Below are positions 54,372 to 63,368 of a stretch of DNA of 64,000 nucleotides, piece by piece. How positions within the stretch are numbered: the stretch's first letter is position 1; each line of letters begins with the position of its first letter. The notes under the pieces were generated by a model that worked only from the letters and a program-made list of their open reading frames with translations, made no database searches and had not been told where the DNA came from. The DNA is from Ensifer adhaerens (GTDB lineage: Bacteria > Pseudomonadota > Alphaproteobacteria > Rhizobiales > Rhizobiaceae), in contig NZ_CP015880.1 of assembly GCF_000697965.2 (NCBI RefSeq), positions 2,108,001 through 2,172,000 of the forward strand, written 5' to 3'. The translations under genes and the position numbers were made by a program.

Positions 54372-54832
54372 TGATGCTCGAAGATCTGCTGCGCCCTGCC
54401 AATGTTATCGGTGCCGCGGTGCTCTTCGGCACCGGCGCTGGTATCGCCTTCTTCATGCTTATGGCCAAGCGCACGCGCGATGCCCGGCTGATCGCGCACG
54501 TCGCCGACACGGTCTTCACCGCGACAGCGGTGCTGCTCCAGCCGATCACCGGTTACCTGCTGGCGACGAGCATCGGCTGGTCGCTGACGGAAGGATGGAT
54601 CGCGCTGTCGCTGATCCTCTATGTCGTCACCGGCCTCTTCTGGCTGCCGGTCGTTTGGATCCAGTTGCGGCTGCGCGATCTCGCCCGGCTTGCAACGGCC
54701 AACGGTGCGCCGCTACCACCGGAGTTCGACCGGCTCTATGCCATCTGGTTTGCCTGCGGCTTCCCGGCCTTCTTTGCCGTCACCGGCATCTTCTGGCTGA
54801 TGCTGATGAAACCACAATTCGCACTATTTTAG
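54371..54832 (+). CDS. DUF2269 membrane protein
   Basis: A 153-residue, four-helix membrane protein of the DUF2269 family. Typical are IGAAVLFGTGAGIAFFMLMAKRTRDARLIAHVADTVFTATAVLLQPITGYLL and FDRLYAIWFACGFPAFFAVTGIFWLML. Function unknown; often paired with a small hydrophobic partner as here. Its 3' end overlaps the convergent LysE gene by nine bases. Confidence 0.82.
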   Translation: MMLEDLLRPANVIGAAVLFGTGAGIAFFMLMAKRTRDARLIAHVADTVFTATAVLLQPITGYLLATSIGWSLTEGWIALSLILYVVTGLFWLPVVWIQLRLRDLARLATANGAPLPPEFDRLYAIWFACGFPAFFAVTGIFWLMLMKPQFALF

Positions 54833-55417
54833 CATCGGCCAGAGACTGATGACGAGAAGCACCGCCATGGTGATGTTGAACCATTTCAGCCGCGACGGTT
54901 CCGAGAGCCATTGGCGCAGCGCCGAACCGAAGCCCGCCCATGTGGAAACGCTCGGCACGTTGACGAGCGCAAAGACGACGCCGACGACGAGCACGCTGAA
55001 GAGGTAGCTTTCGCTGCTGGTATAGGTCGCCATCGCTGACACCGCCATCACCCACGCCTTGGGATTGACCCATTGGAAGGCGGCAGCCCCGATGAAGGTC
55101 ATCGGCTGTGCGCTGGCCTTGCCTTCGGACAGCGAACGCGAGGTGCCGATCTTCCAGGCGATCCAGATGAGATAGGCACCGCCTGCGAACTTCAGCGCCG
55201 TGTAGACGACCGGCACGGAATGGAGCAGCGCACCGAGGCCGAAACCGACGGCGATGAGCAGCAGGAAGAAGCCGGCGCCGATGCCCAGCATATGCGGAAT
55301 GGTGCGCACGAAACCGAAATTCACGCCCGACGCGAACAGCATCATGTTGTTCGGCCCCGGCGTGATCGAAGTGGTGAATGCGAACAAAAACAGCGCCAGC
55401 AGCGTATCGGCCTGCAT
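54824..55417 (-). CDS. LysE/RhtB-family amino-acid exporter
   Basis: A 197-residue protein with about six membrane helices. ALFLFAFTTSITPGPNNMMLFASGVNFG is the family signature (PGPN), and AAAFQWVNPKAWVMA is the second conserved block. It exports amino acids or related compounds. No LysG-type regulator is adjacent. Confidence 0.92.
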   Translation of the reverse strand: MQADTLLALFLFAFTTSITPGPNNMMLFASGVNFGFVRTIPHMLGIGAGFFLLLIAVGFGLGALLHSVPVVYTALKFAGGAYLIWIAWKIGTSRSLSEGKASAQPMTFIGAAAFQWVNPKAWVMAVSAMATYTSSESYLFSVLVVGVVFALVNVPSVSTWAGFGSALRQWLSEPSRLKWFNITMAVLLVISLWPMLK

Positions 55418-55879
55418 GGTTTCCTCCCGGTCAATTGGGTCAGCATAATTGACCTATTAGCCGGCATCAGCCGCGAACTTGTCATGGTGACAAGTTTCCC
55501 CTCGCCGATAAATTGCCAAAAAACCGTATAATACAGCAGTTTGTCTACAACGTTCGTGCGACTTTGGACCTAGGGCAGCGCTAGGGTACCCGCCTGGGCC
55601 CTGCGTCCCTCAGACCCCGTTATGTCGTGCCGGGCCCCGGTGGGATGGGCCTGGCGGAATCTTACTTGAGGCCATTAAGGGGGTCCCTACACGCCTCTCG
55701 GGCTCCGGCTCAACGGTAGATGGTCGGAGCAAGGAAGCGACCAGTCGGTTGATTGAGCGGCCTGCCGAGAGGCCTCGGTGATGGGGTAGCAATGCGATGA
55801 CAACGCGCCCAAGCCCGTCGTTGTCCAGCCTCAGCCGTGTGTGTACTCTCGCTGTCATGCACGTGGGTAGGAGGCCACA
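55418..55879. other. Intergenic region with an unusual composition
   Basis: No gene can be supported. A minus-strand frame at 55610-55858 (82 codons, MTARVHTRLRLDNDGLGRVV...) lacks a good ribosome site and known domain. Several short GC-rich hairpins occur around 55560-55660. The base usage differs from its neighbours, so the stretch may be a remnant of a transferred element. Confidence 0.4.
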
Positions 55880-56200
55880 ATGAGGAGGACGATTGTTGCC
55901 GCTCTCGCCACTTTCGTGTTCACGGCCCCAGCCATGGCGCGATCAGAGGAGAGGCAGTCTATGACAACGCCATCCTTCACCGAATGTCAGAAGGTGCAGC
56001 AGGAGGTCATGCGTCTCGTCACAGGTGGAAGGGACTGGAAGCTGGTGCCGTGGGACGGTGGCGCAGTCGCTCTATTTCTCCAAATCGACGGCACAATCGC
56101 CATCACATGCAGCAGCGACGGCACAGCCGAAATCTACGCGACGGGCGTCGCTACCAATGCCTTTCCGGGATTTGTTCGCGCCTTTGAACTCCTAAAGTAA
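55880..56200 (+). CDS. Secreted hypothetical protein, 106 aa
   Basis: A signal peptide (RRTIVAALATFVFTAPAMA) is followed by an 85-residue mature part with one Cys pair (TECQKVQ and ITCSSDG). No family recognised. Ribosome site gtaggagg supports the start. Confidence 0.6.
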   Translation: MRRTIVAALATFVFTAPAMARSEERQSMTTPSFTECQKVQQEVMRLVTGGRDWKLVPWDGGAVALFLQIDGTIAITCSSDGTAEIYATGVATNAFPGFVRAFELLK

Positions 56201-56292
56201 CAGTGTCCTTGGTCTTGGTGCGCACCGTTTTCAGCATCCGTACATTCATGTGACCGGTCGCCGCCTCGCCTGTGCAGGAACGGTGGTCGGCC

Positions 56293-57204
56293 TCAGCCCC
56301 ACTTCATCTCGCCCTTGGCGACCTTGGCGCCGAGCTCGAGCGTCGCGACACCGGGCAGATCCGGATAGCGCTTTGTCATCGCTGCGATCAGCTCGCCGCT
56401 GTCCTTGGCGGCGGCCGCCGCCTCGTTGAAGGCTGCGAGATAATCGCGGGTGAAGCGGATGGCCTCGACGCCCTCCGGCCCGCCAGCACTCTTGTGCGCC
56501 GGCACGACGATCGCGGGCTTGCGCGTCGCCATGGCATCGAGCGCCTCGATCCATTTCTGCCGCCCTTCCGCCGTCGCCTCGTCGGCCACCCAGACATGCG
56601 AGCCGGAATAGACGAGCACGCCACCGAAAATCGCCTGCAGTTCCGGCACGAAGAGATAGCGCCGGTCCTTCATCCCCTCGATCGTGACGATCTCGATCGT
56701 GCTGCCTTCGAGCGTCAACGCGGTGCGGTCGTCGGGCGTCGGCATCACCACATCGGCGAGCGTCTGCGGGCCATTGTCCTTCAACTGCGCCCCCCAGGTT
56801 TCAAGCTTTCCTTCAACATTGGCCCTGATCGCCTCGACGGTCGCTGAAGCGGCGATGACCTTCGCATCCGGAAAGGCTTCGACGATCGGCTTGAGGCTGA
56901 AATAGAAATCCGGGTCGTTGCAGCTGACATAGATGGTCGTCAGCCGCTTGCCCGTTGCCTTGATTGCCTCGGCCACCGCCCGGCCGTCGGAAAACGTGAA
57001 GCCGCCATCGATCAGGATCGCCTCGCTCTTTCCGGTCAGCAGCACCGGTGTACGGTTGAAGCCGGCATCATCCGCCTGGAAATAGCGCCATTCGAGCGCT
57101 GCGGCCGCATTGGCAAAGCGGCCACCGACCGGCTGAATGAGGATGGCGGCGCCGGCCGCCGCTGCCGTCTTGAGTGCGGTCCGCCGGGTCAACTGGATCT
57201 GCAT
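56293..57204 (-). CDS. Metallo-beta-lactamase-fold protein with a degenerate metal site, Tat-type signal
   Basis: About 303 residues from MQIQLTRRTALK (57204). TRRTALKTAAAAGAAILIQPVGG is a twin-arginine signal. The MBL core follows (AILIDGGFTFSDGRAVAEAIKATGKRLTTIYVSCNDPDFYF). The H-x-H-x-D-H motif is replaced by C-x-D-x-D-F, so zinc binding is weakened or absent. The gene is divergent from a LysR gene. Function unknown; a ligand-binding or altered-metal role is possible. Confidence 0.78.
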   Translation of the reverse strand: MQIQLTRRTALKTAAAAGAAILIQPVGGRFANAAAALEWRYFQADDAGFNRTPVLLTGKSEAILIDGGFTFSDGRAVAEAIKATGKRLTTIYVSCNDPDFYFSLKPIVEAFPDAKVIAASATVEAIRANVEGKLETWGAQLKDNGPQTLADVVMPTPDDRTALTLEGSTIEIVTIEGMKDRRYLFVPELQAIFGGVLVYSGSHVWVADEATAEGRQKWIEALDAMATRKPAIVVPAHKSAGGPEGVEAIRFTRDYLAAFNEAAAAAKDSGELIAAMTKRYPDLPGVATLELGAKVAKGEMKWG

Positions 57205-57284
57205 GGGGTCTCCTTGGGCTTTTGTCGTGCCCGGCAGGATGACGGCACGGGCGCTCTTGAAAAAGCCCGGCAGTCCGAACAGAC

Positions 57285-57303
57285 TGTCTGACAACCTCAG
57301 ACA
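57285..57303. promoter_or_regulatory. LysR operator candidate
   Basis: Perfect inverted repeat tgtctga-caacc-tcagaca between the divergent MBL and LysR genes. It contains a T-N13-A pair, close to the T-N11-A LysR pattern. Confidence 0.65.
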
Positions 57304-57320
57304 ATCGCGAAGAATTTCGA

Positions 57321-58229
57321 ATGACTGTAAATTTAAATCGCCTCTCGCATTTTGTTGCCGTGGTCGAGTGCGGCTCTTTCACCGCGGCTGCCGAACGGCT
57401 CGGGCTTGCCAAAGCCGCCGTCAGCCATCAGGTCGCCCAACTCGAAAAGGAGCTGGGCACCACCCTGCTCGTGCGCACCACACGGCGGCTAAGCCCGACC
57501 GCCACCGGCCAGCGCTTCTACGAGCGCTGCGCGCTGATCCTGCGCGATGCCGATGAGGCCGTCGGCGCGGTCTCAGCTGAAACCGAGATCCCGAGCGGCA
57601 CGCTGACACTGACGGCACCGCTCGACTATGGCGCCAAGGTCGTAACCAACGCCGTCGCCGCCTATCTCGCGGCCTATCCCGCCATGCGGGTGGAGCTGAG
57701 CTTCAACGACACGGTTCTCGACATGATCGAGAAGCGCCTCGATCTCGCCATTCGCGCCGGCTGGCTGGTGGTTTCCAGCGAACGGGCAAAACGCATCGGC
57801 ACGTTTCAGCAGCACCTCGTCGCAGCGCCCGCCTATGCCGCAAAGCTCGGGGACATCACGCACCCCAATCAATTGATGGAGGCAGACTGGATCGCCAACG
57901 GCGCGCTGAAGGCGCCGCTGGAATGGACCTTCACGCATGCTTCCGGCAACGGGGCGGCAATCCACGGCAAGGCGCTGGTGACCGCCGACAGCATCGATTC
58001 CGCCCACTGCTGCGCTGTCGCCGGCATCGGGCTTGCCGTGCTGCCGGACTATCAGGTGCGAACCGACATCGCCGAGGGCCGGCTGGTGCGGTTGCTTTCC
58101 GACTGGTCGCTGCCCTCGGGCGGTATCCATGTCGTCTATCCGCCCTCCCATTTCCGCCCGGCGCGCGTGCGCGCCTTCGTCGAGATCCTGCAGCGCATGG
58201 AAAAGGAGCGCGGGCGGCTTGCCGGATGA
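57321..58229 (+). CDS. LysR-family transcriptional regulator
   Basis: A 302-residue protein. The helix-turn-helix is SFTAAAERLGLAKAAVSHQVAQLEKELG, then a full effector domain. It is divergent from the MBL-fold gene and likely controls it through the palindrome in between. The effector is unknown. Confidence 0.9.
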   Translation: MTVNLNRLSHFVAVVECGSFTAAAERLGLAKAAVSHQVAQLEKELGTTLLVRTTRRLSPTATGQRFYERCALILRDADEAVGAVSAETEIPSGTLTLTAPLDYGAKVVTNAVAAYLAAYPAMRVELSFNDTVLDMIEKRLDLAIRAGWLVVSSERAKRIGTFQQHLVAAPAYAAKLGDITHPNQLMEADWIANGALKAPLEWTFTHASGNGAAIHGKALVTADSIDSAHCCAVAGIGLAVLPDYQVRTDIAEGRLVRLLSDWSLPSGGIHVVYPPSHFRPARVRAFVEILQRMEKERGRLAG

Positions 58230-58400
58230 AGGCTCGAAAGACCGGCGGGATGCGCTAGATTGCCCGCTACCCGCCGATTTCCTGAAAGCGTTTCCGCTTT
58301 TACGGATAGCAACGGGGCGCACGTCTAAGTGCTACAGCGTGAGAGGCGCATCTTGAAAGCTGCGGCCGCTGTGGGCAATTTCGGCCGCGAGGAGAAAAGC

Positions 58401-59246
58401 ATGCACGATCCGATCCCGACGACGACACTTCCCGACGGCCGCTCGATCCCGGTTCTTGGCCAAGGCACCTGGCGCATGGGCGACAGCGCAGCACGCAAGG
58501 CCGATGAGGTGAAGAGCCTGCAGCTCGGCCTCGATCTCGGCCTGACGCTGATCGACACGGCCGAAATGTATGGCAACGGCGCCTCGGAGCGCGTGGTCGG
58601 CGAAGCGGTGCGCGGGCGCCGCGACGAGGCCTTCATCGTCAGCAAGGTGCTGCCGTCCAACGCCAGCCGCATTGGCACCGAGGCCGCCTGCGCGCGCAGC
58701 CTGAAGCATCTCGGCGTCGACCATATCGATCTCTACCTCCTGCACTGGCGCGGCGGCTATCCGCTGGCGGAAACGGTTGCCGCCTTCGAGGCGCTGAAGA
58801 AATCAGGCAAGATCGGCGCCTGGGGCGTCTCGAACTTCGATGTCGACGACATGGAGGAGCTGCTGGACGTGCCGGATGGCAAAAACGTCGCCGTCAACCA
58901 GGTGCTCTACAACCTGTCGCGCCGCGGCATCGAATACGACCTCTTGCCCTGGTGCCAGAGCCAAGGCATCGCCATCATGGCCTATTCTCCGCTCGACGAG
59001 GGTCGGCTCTTGCGCCACCCCGATCTCATTCACATCGCCAAGGCGCATCAGGCGACGCCCTCCCAGATCGCCCTTGCCTTCCTCAAGACCCGCCCCGGCG
59101 TCATCTCGATCCCCAAGACCGGTTCGGCCGACCGCCTCCGCGAAAACCGCGACGCAATGGACATCCACCTGACCGCCGAAGACCTCGCCGCCCTCGACCA
59201 CGCCTTCCCGCCGCCGAAGCGCAAGCGGTCGCTGGAGATGATTTGA
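58401..59246 (+). CDS. Aldo-keto reductase
   Basis: A 281-residue protein from [15 protein letters not shown] with ribosome site ggagaaaa. The catalytic tetrad parts are visible: Asp/Tyr in [11 protein letters not shown] (about residue 51), Lys in IVSKVLPSN (about 80) and His in YLLHWRGG (about 115). [13 protein letters not shown] is the NADPH-phosphate-binding loop. It reduces carbonyls with NADPH; the substrate is unknown. Confidence 0.92.
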   Translation: MHDPIPTTTLPDGRSIPVLGQGTWRMGDSAARKADEVKSLQLGLDLGLTLIDTAEMYGNGASERVVGEAVRGRRDEAFIVSKVLPSNASRIGTEAACARSLKHLGVDHIDLYLLHWRGGYPLAETVAAFEALKKSGKIGAWGVSNFDVDDMEELLDVPDGKNVAVNQVLYNLSRRGIEYDLLPWCQSQGIAIMAYSPLDEGRLLRHPDLIHIAKAHQATPSQIALAFLKTRPGVISIPKTGSADRLRENRDAMDIHLTAEDLAALDHAFPPPKRKRSLEMI

Positions 59247-59290
59247 GAGAAGCGTCGCGATAACGTTGACCGCGCCCTCAGCCGCTCAGC

Positions 59291-59317
59291 CCGACTGCGC
59301 GCCGGAGGCGCAGTCGG
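59291..59317 (+). terminator. Hairpin after the aldo-keto reductase gene
   Basis: Perfect 10-bp arms ccgactgcgc / gcgcagtcgg around a seven-base loop, 45 bp after the stop. No T-run, so the terminator call is moderate. Confidence 0.45.
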
Positions 59318-59379
59318 TGCAACATCGATGACGGTTCAATCAAACGCCCTCGCTGCTGTTCGGCGACATCCGCTATCCG

Positions 59380-60129
59380 TCAGACAAGCAACATTCCGCC
59401 GTCGACGTGGAGTTCGATGCCGTTGACGAAGCGACCGGCATCCGAAGCGAGGAAGAGTGCCGCACTGGCAAGCTCCCCGGACGTGCCCAGCCGGCCAGCC
59501 GGGATCGTCTCGGCCATGTGCTCGAGAAAGGGTACGCGTTCAGCCTCGGAGATTCCGAGCTTTCCAAGGATTTCCGTGTCCGTCGGCCCCGGGCTGAGAA
59601 CATTCACGCGAATGCGGCGCGACTTGAACTCGATCGCCCAGTTGCGCGCGAACGCCGCTGCGGCAGCTTTGGAACCGGCATAGACGCTATGGTTCGGGAG
59701 AACCTTGGTCGCCGCCAGCGAACTGGTGATGATGATGCTCCCGCCCTCGTTCATGATGGGAGCGATGGCTTGAACGCCGAAGAAGACGCCCTTTGTGTTG
59801 ATGGAAAAATGCCGGTCATAGGCTTCTTCGGAGATTGCGTCGGTCGGTTTGAGGTCGATCACGCCCGCGTTGGCAAGGTAGATATCGACCGCGCCAAATC
59901 GTTCCGCAACTGTGCCCGCGACCGCCCGATGATGGGCGAGATCAGCCACGTCACCCTGGATGCCGATCGCGCCGAAGCCGATTTCCTGAACGGCTTGATC
60001 TAGAAGGTCCTGGCGTCGAGCCGTGATGATGACCTGGGCGCCTTCTTCGGCAAAGAGCTTGGCGGTCGCCTTTCCGATGCCGCTGTTGCCGCCAGTAATG
60101 ACGGCGACCTTTCCTTGAAGTGTCTTCAT
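59380..60129 (-). CDS. Short-chain dehydrogenase/reductase
   Basis: A 249-residue SDR from MKTLQGKVAVITGG (60129, ribosome site ggag; two earlier Met codons are weaker). Cofactor motif TGGNSGIG, NAGVI, and catalytic Tyr/Lys in YAGSKAAA. It ends in FVNGIELHVDGGMLL, as usual. Divergent LysR at 60224 probably controls it. Substrate unknown. Confidence 0.88.
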   Translation of the reverse strand: MKTLQGKVAVITGGNSGIGKATAKLFAEEGAQVIITARRQDLLDQAVQEIGFGAIGIQGDVADLAHHRAVAGTVAERFGAVDIYLANAGVIDLKPTDAISEEAYDRHFSINTKGVFFGVQAIAPIMNEGGSIIITSSLAATKVLPNHSVYAGSKAAAAAFARNWAIEFKSRRIRVNVLSPGPTDTEILGKLGISEAERVPFLEHMAETIPAGRLGTSGELASAALFLASDAGRFVNGIELHVDGGMLLV

Positions 60130-60195
60130 TTTCGTCTCCATGTTAGGTGTCATGGAGATAGAGATGCCTTGGACGGCGCATTAGCGGGTTCATGA

Positions 60196-60210
60196 GCACA
60201 TGACATGTGC
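60196..60210. promoter_or_regulatory. LysR operator candidate
   Basis: Perfect inverted repeat gcacatg-a-catgtgc between the divergent SDR and LysR genes, 14 bp before the LysR start. Confidence 0.6.
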
Positions 60211-60223
60211 CTGCGAGGTGTAG

Positions 60224-61120
60224 ATGCCCAATCTGCTGAACGAGACGCCTGGCTTGATCGCGTTCGTCAGGACCGTGGAGAGCGGTTCGTTCAGCGCTGC
60301 GGCCAAGATCCTGAGGACATCGCCGTCTGCCGTCTCGAGGAGCGTCGGAAGGTTGGAGACCTTGGTCAGGGCCCGCCTGTTTCTGAGGTCAACGCGAGCA
60401 TTGGTTCTAACCTTCGAAGGGCAATCCTTGTTCGACAAGGTTGCTCCTCTCCTGCGCCAGCTTGATACGTCGGACGAGGTCGCCAGCCGTGAGGACACGC
60501 TCGCCGGCAGAATTCGGTTCAGCATGCCAAGCGATCTTGCCCGCTACTTCTTGACCCCGATATTTCGAGATTTCGCATCGGCCTTTCCCGCCATCAAGCT
60601 GGAGGTGGGGCTCGCAGACCGGCAAGTTGATTTGATCCGGGAGGATTACGACGTGGCCTTCCGCGTGGGCGGCGGTGGCCAAGGCGAACTGCGCGTACGA
60701 AAGCTAGCGAATGTCAACATGGTGATCGTCGCGTCTCCAGCTTACCTCGAGAAACACGGCAAGCCGCGTTCAGTAGACGAGGCGTCGGCTCTTCCCTTCG
60801 CCCGATACATTGTGCGTGGTCATCCGAGCCCGATGGTCTTTGCGGGCGGCAAGCAGTTTTCACCGCAGGGCCGCGTGGATTGCGATACCGGGCAGGCACT
60901 GCGGGCAGCGGCACTCCACGGTCTGGGGGCGGCACTGCTCATGAAGTGTGTGGTTCAGGACGAGTTGAACGACGGCCGGCTGATCGATATCTCCACTGAA
61001 CTGGACCTGCCGCCGCAGCCTCTCAACGTGGTGCACGCCTTCGGCTCGATGATACCGCTTCGCGTTCGGCGATTTTGCGATTTCATCGCCGACCAAACCA
61101 AGAGCATACCAGGTCTGTGA
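60224..61120 (+). CDS. LysR-family transcriptional regulator
   Basis: A 298-residue protein with helix-turn-helix SFSAAAKILRTSPSAVSRSVGRLETL and an effector domain. Regulators of this subgroup often control a divergent SDR or oxidoreductase, as here. The effector is unknown. Confidence 0.9.
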   Translation: MPNLLNETPGLIAFVRTVESGSFSAAAKILRTSPSAVSRSVGRLETLVRARLFLRSTRALVLTFEGQSLFDKVAPLLRQLDTSDEVASREDTLAGRIRFSMPSDLARYFLTPIFRDFASAFPAIKLEVGLADRQVDLIREDYDVAFRVGGGGQGELRVRKLANVNMVIVASPAYLEKHGKPRSVDEASALPFARYIVRGHPSPMVFAGGKQFSPQGRVDCDTGQALRAAALHGLGAALLMKCVVQDELNDGRLIDISTELDLPPQPLNVVHAFGSMIPLRVRRFCDFIADQTKSIPGL

Positions 61121-61293
61121 CAGCCTAAGACCAGTGGACTTGCGGTGAAATGGAAATACGCATTCACTCGCTCCGATAGGCCGTTGGCAACCTGCCCGTC
61201 CCTGAGAGAAAGGGAGTGAGGGACCATCCTCACGAAACGTCTGCCTTCTGCGCGCTGCGGTTTATCGCAAAGAACCGCCACCGCAAGCGTCGA

Positions 61294-62325
61294 TCACGCA
61301 GTGACGCCCGCAATCTCCACCACCACCTTGCCCTTGGCGCGACCGGATTCCAGATAGGCGAAGGCTTCGGCGACATCGTTCAGTGCAAACACGCGGTCGA
61401 TCACCGGCCTGACCGTCCCGGCGTCGATGAGGCCTGCGAGTTCGGCAAGCTCGGCACCATCAGGATGCATGAAGAGGTAGCGGTAGGAGACGCCGTGTTT
61501 CCGGGCGACGGCGCGTATCTTATAGGACGCAAGCCAGAACAGCGCCCTGAGGAACAGCCCGCGGCCGAGATCCTTTCGCGCGGTTTCGGGCTCGGGCATG
61601 CCGGCGATGGAAACCACCTTGCCGCCGCGCTTGACGACGCCGAAGGATTTTAGGAGCGTCTCGCCGCCCAGCAGATCGAAGGCGCCGTCCATGTCGCGCA
61701 AGCGCTCCTCGAAGCGCTCCTTCGTGTAGTCGATCACCACGTCGGCGCCGAGCGCCTCGACCAGCGCGCGGCCGCGGGGCGATGCGGTCGTCGTGACCTC
61801 CGCGCCCAGCCATTTCGCCAGCTGAATGGCGAAAGTACCCACACCGCCGGCGCCACCGGGGATGAAGATCCGGCTGCCCCGCCCCACATGAAGCTCGTCG
61901 CGCAGCGCCTGCAAGGCGGTAAGGCCGGCAAGCGGCACGCCGGCTGCCGTGTTGAAGTCGATCGATGCAGGCATCTTCGCCAGGAATTGTTCGGGCACGA
62001 CGGCATACTCAGCAAGGCCCCCCATGGTGTCTTTGGGCATGCGCGCAAAGACCCGGTCGCCCGGCGCAAACGACGCGACGCCTTCTCCCAGTTCCTCGAC
62101 GACGCCTGAGAGTTCGTTGCCCATGACGACAGGCAAGGGATAGCGCTGGACGACTTTCAGCATGCCGTCGCGCGTCTTGTAGTCGACCGGATTGAGGCCG
62201 GCGGCATGCACTCGGACAAGCACCTCGCCGCGCGCTGCGCGTGGGCGCCGCACGTCGCGCAACTCCGCGGCATCGGAACCACGATATCTCGTAAGGACCA
62301 AGGCCTTCATCTTGGTAGAATTCAT
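61294..62325 (-). CDS. NADP-dependent oxidoreductase (MDR, zinc-independent)
   Basis: A 343-residue protein from MNSTKMKALVLTRY (62325). The NADPH-binding motif is IPGGAGGVGTFAIQLAKWLGA (about residues 148-168), and GLNPVDYKTRDGMLKV is a quinone-reductase-type segment. It lacks a zinc-binding motif. It probably reduces quinones or enones. The intergenic region upstream holds a mosaic repeat. Confidence 0.88.
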   Translation of the reverse strand: MNSTKMKALVLTRYRGSDAAELRDVRRPRAARGEVLVRVHAAGLNPVDYKTRDGMLKVVQRYPLPVVMGNELSGVVEELGEGVASFAPGDRVFARMPKDTMGGLAEYAVVPEQFLAKMPASIDFNTAAGVPLAGLTALQALRDELHVGRGSRIFIPGGAGGVGTFAIQLAKWLGAEVTTTASPRGRALVEALGADVVIDYTKERFEERLRDMDGAFDLLGGETLLKSFGVVKRGGKVVSIAGMPEPETARKDLGRGLFLRALFWLASYKIRAVARKHGVSYRYLFMHPDGAELAELAGLIDAGTVRPVIDRVFALNDVAEAFAYLESGRAKGKVVVEIAGVTA

Positions 62326-62773
62326 CAGGCACCTGCGATCGTGAGAAATCTTCTGAGGGAATACTCGGCGAGAAATGCCGTGCGAAGTCAACCACGCGCG
62401 TGACGTCTGGCGGCTTCGGTCGCATGCGCGTGCACCGATCATCCGGCCGGCCGGGAGGTTTCGGCTGCAACTGCGGCGGCCCCTCATCCTGCCTGCCGGC
62501 CACCTTCTCCCCCAAGCGGGGAGAAGGAAACGTGCAGCGGGCGCCCGGTTCCCTTGAACCGCGAGCGCTTAGCATCTTCAGCAGAAGCGTGCCTTTGATG
62601 GACGGTCACCATGAAGGAGGAAAGAAGCGGCTCGCTGGGTGCGAGCGCCCCCTCTCCCCGCCTGCCGGGAGAGGGCTGGGGTGAGGGGCAGCCTCCGCAC
62701 AAAGTGCGAGGGGCAATCCCGCTCGGAAAATCTCGCGCGCAAGAATGCACGCGAGCCCCTCACCTCGGCAAAA
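62326..62773. other. Intergenic region holding a mosaic repeat element
   Basis: No gene. Positions 62479-62689 form a repeat-like element (separate entry). The rest is presumed promoter of the oxidoreductase and the region after ilvN; no operator found. Confidence 0.6.
62479..62689. repeat. Rhizobial-type intergenic mosaic (MITE-like) element, copy 2
   Basis: 211 bp with the same termini as copy 1 (31816-32028, 213 bp). The left arm 62479-62527 begins gcccctca and the right arm 62648-62689 ends tgaggggc, each with a ctccccg...cgggga palindrome. The cores differ between the copies, as in mosaic elements. Confidence 0.7.
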
Positions 62774-63346
62774 TCACATGCCCTGCGGGCCGCGGTTCAT
62801 CGCTGCGATGCCGGTGCGGCAGACCTCGATGAGGCCGAGCGGCTTCATGATGGCGATGAACTGCTCGATCTTCGACGGCTTGCCGGTGATTTCGAAGACG
62901 AAGTGATCGATGTTGGCGTCGATGACCGAGGCGCGGAAGGCGTCGGCAAGGCGCAGAGCCTCGACGCGGTGGTCGCCCGAGCCGTGTACCTTGACGAGCG
63001 CCAGTTCGCGTTCGATCGGCCGGTCGTGGCCCAGGCTGGCGGCGCGCACGGTCAGGTCGACGACGCGGTGGACCGGAACCAGCCGTTCCAGCTGGTTCTT
63101 GATCTGGTCGAGCACGTGCGGCGTGCCGCGCGTCACGATGGTGATGCGCGACAGGTGCGCCTCGTGTTCCGTTTCCGAAACCGTGAGGCTCTCGATGTTG
63201 TAGCCGCGACCGGAGAACAGGCCTATGACGCGGGCAAGGACGCCCGGTTCGTTGTCGACGAGAACCGAAAGCGTGTGGGTTTCGGCGACTTCGGTCTCCT
63301 TGGCGATGAAGTAGGCGGAGCCGGTCGGTTGAAGGTGTGCGTTCAT
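62774..63346 (-). CDS. ilvN: Acetolactate synthase small (regulatory) subunit
   Basis: A 190-residue protein. The ACT domain opens with HTLSVLVDNEPGVLARVIGLFSGRGYNIESLTVSETEH; the second half, VHRVVDLTVRAASLGHDRPIERELALVKVHGSG, is the C-terminal domain of the family. It binds valine and tunes the large subunit, the first step of valine/isoleucine synthesis. It is the second gene of an ilvB-ilvN pair with the large subunit upstream (22-bp gap). Confidence 0.94.
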   Translation of the reverse strand: MNAHLQPTGSAYFIAKETEVAETHTLSVLVDNEPGVLARVIGLFSGRGYNIESLTVSETEHEAHLSRITIVTRGTPHVLDQIKNQLERLVPVHRVVDLTVRAASLGHDRPIERELALVKVHGSGDHRVEALRLADAFRASVIDANIDHFVFEITGKPSKIEQFIAIMKPLGLIEVCRTGIAAMNRGPQGM

Positions 63347-63368
63347 GTGAGTGGTTCCTCTACCTATC

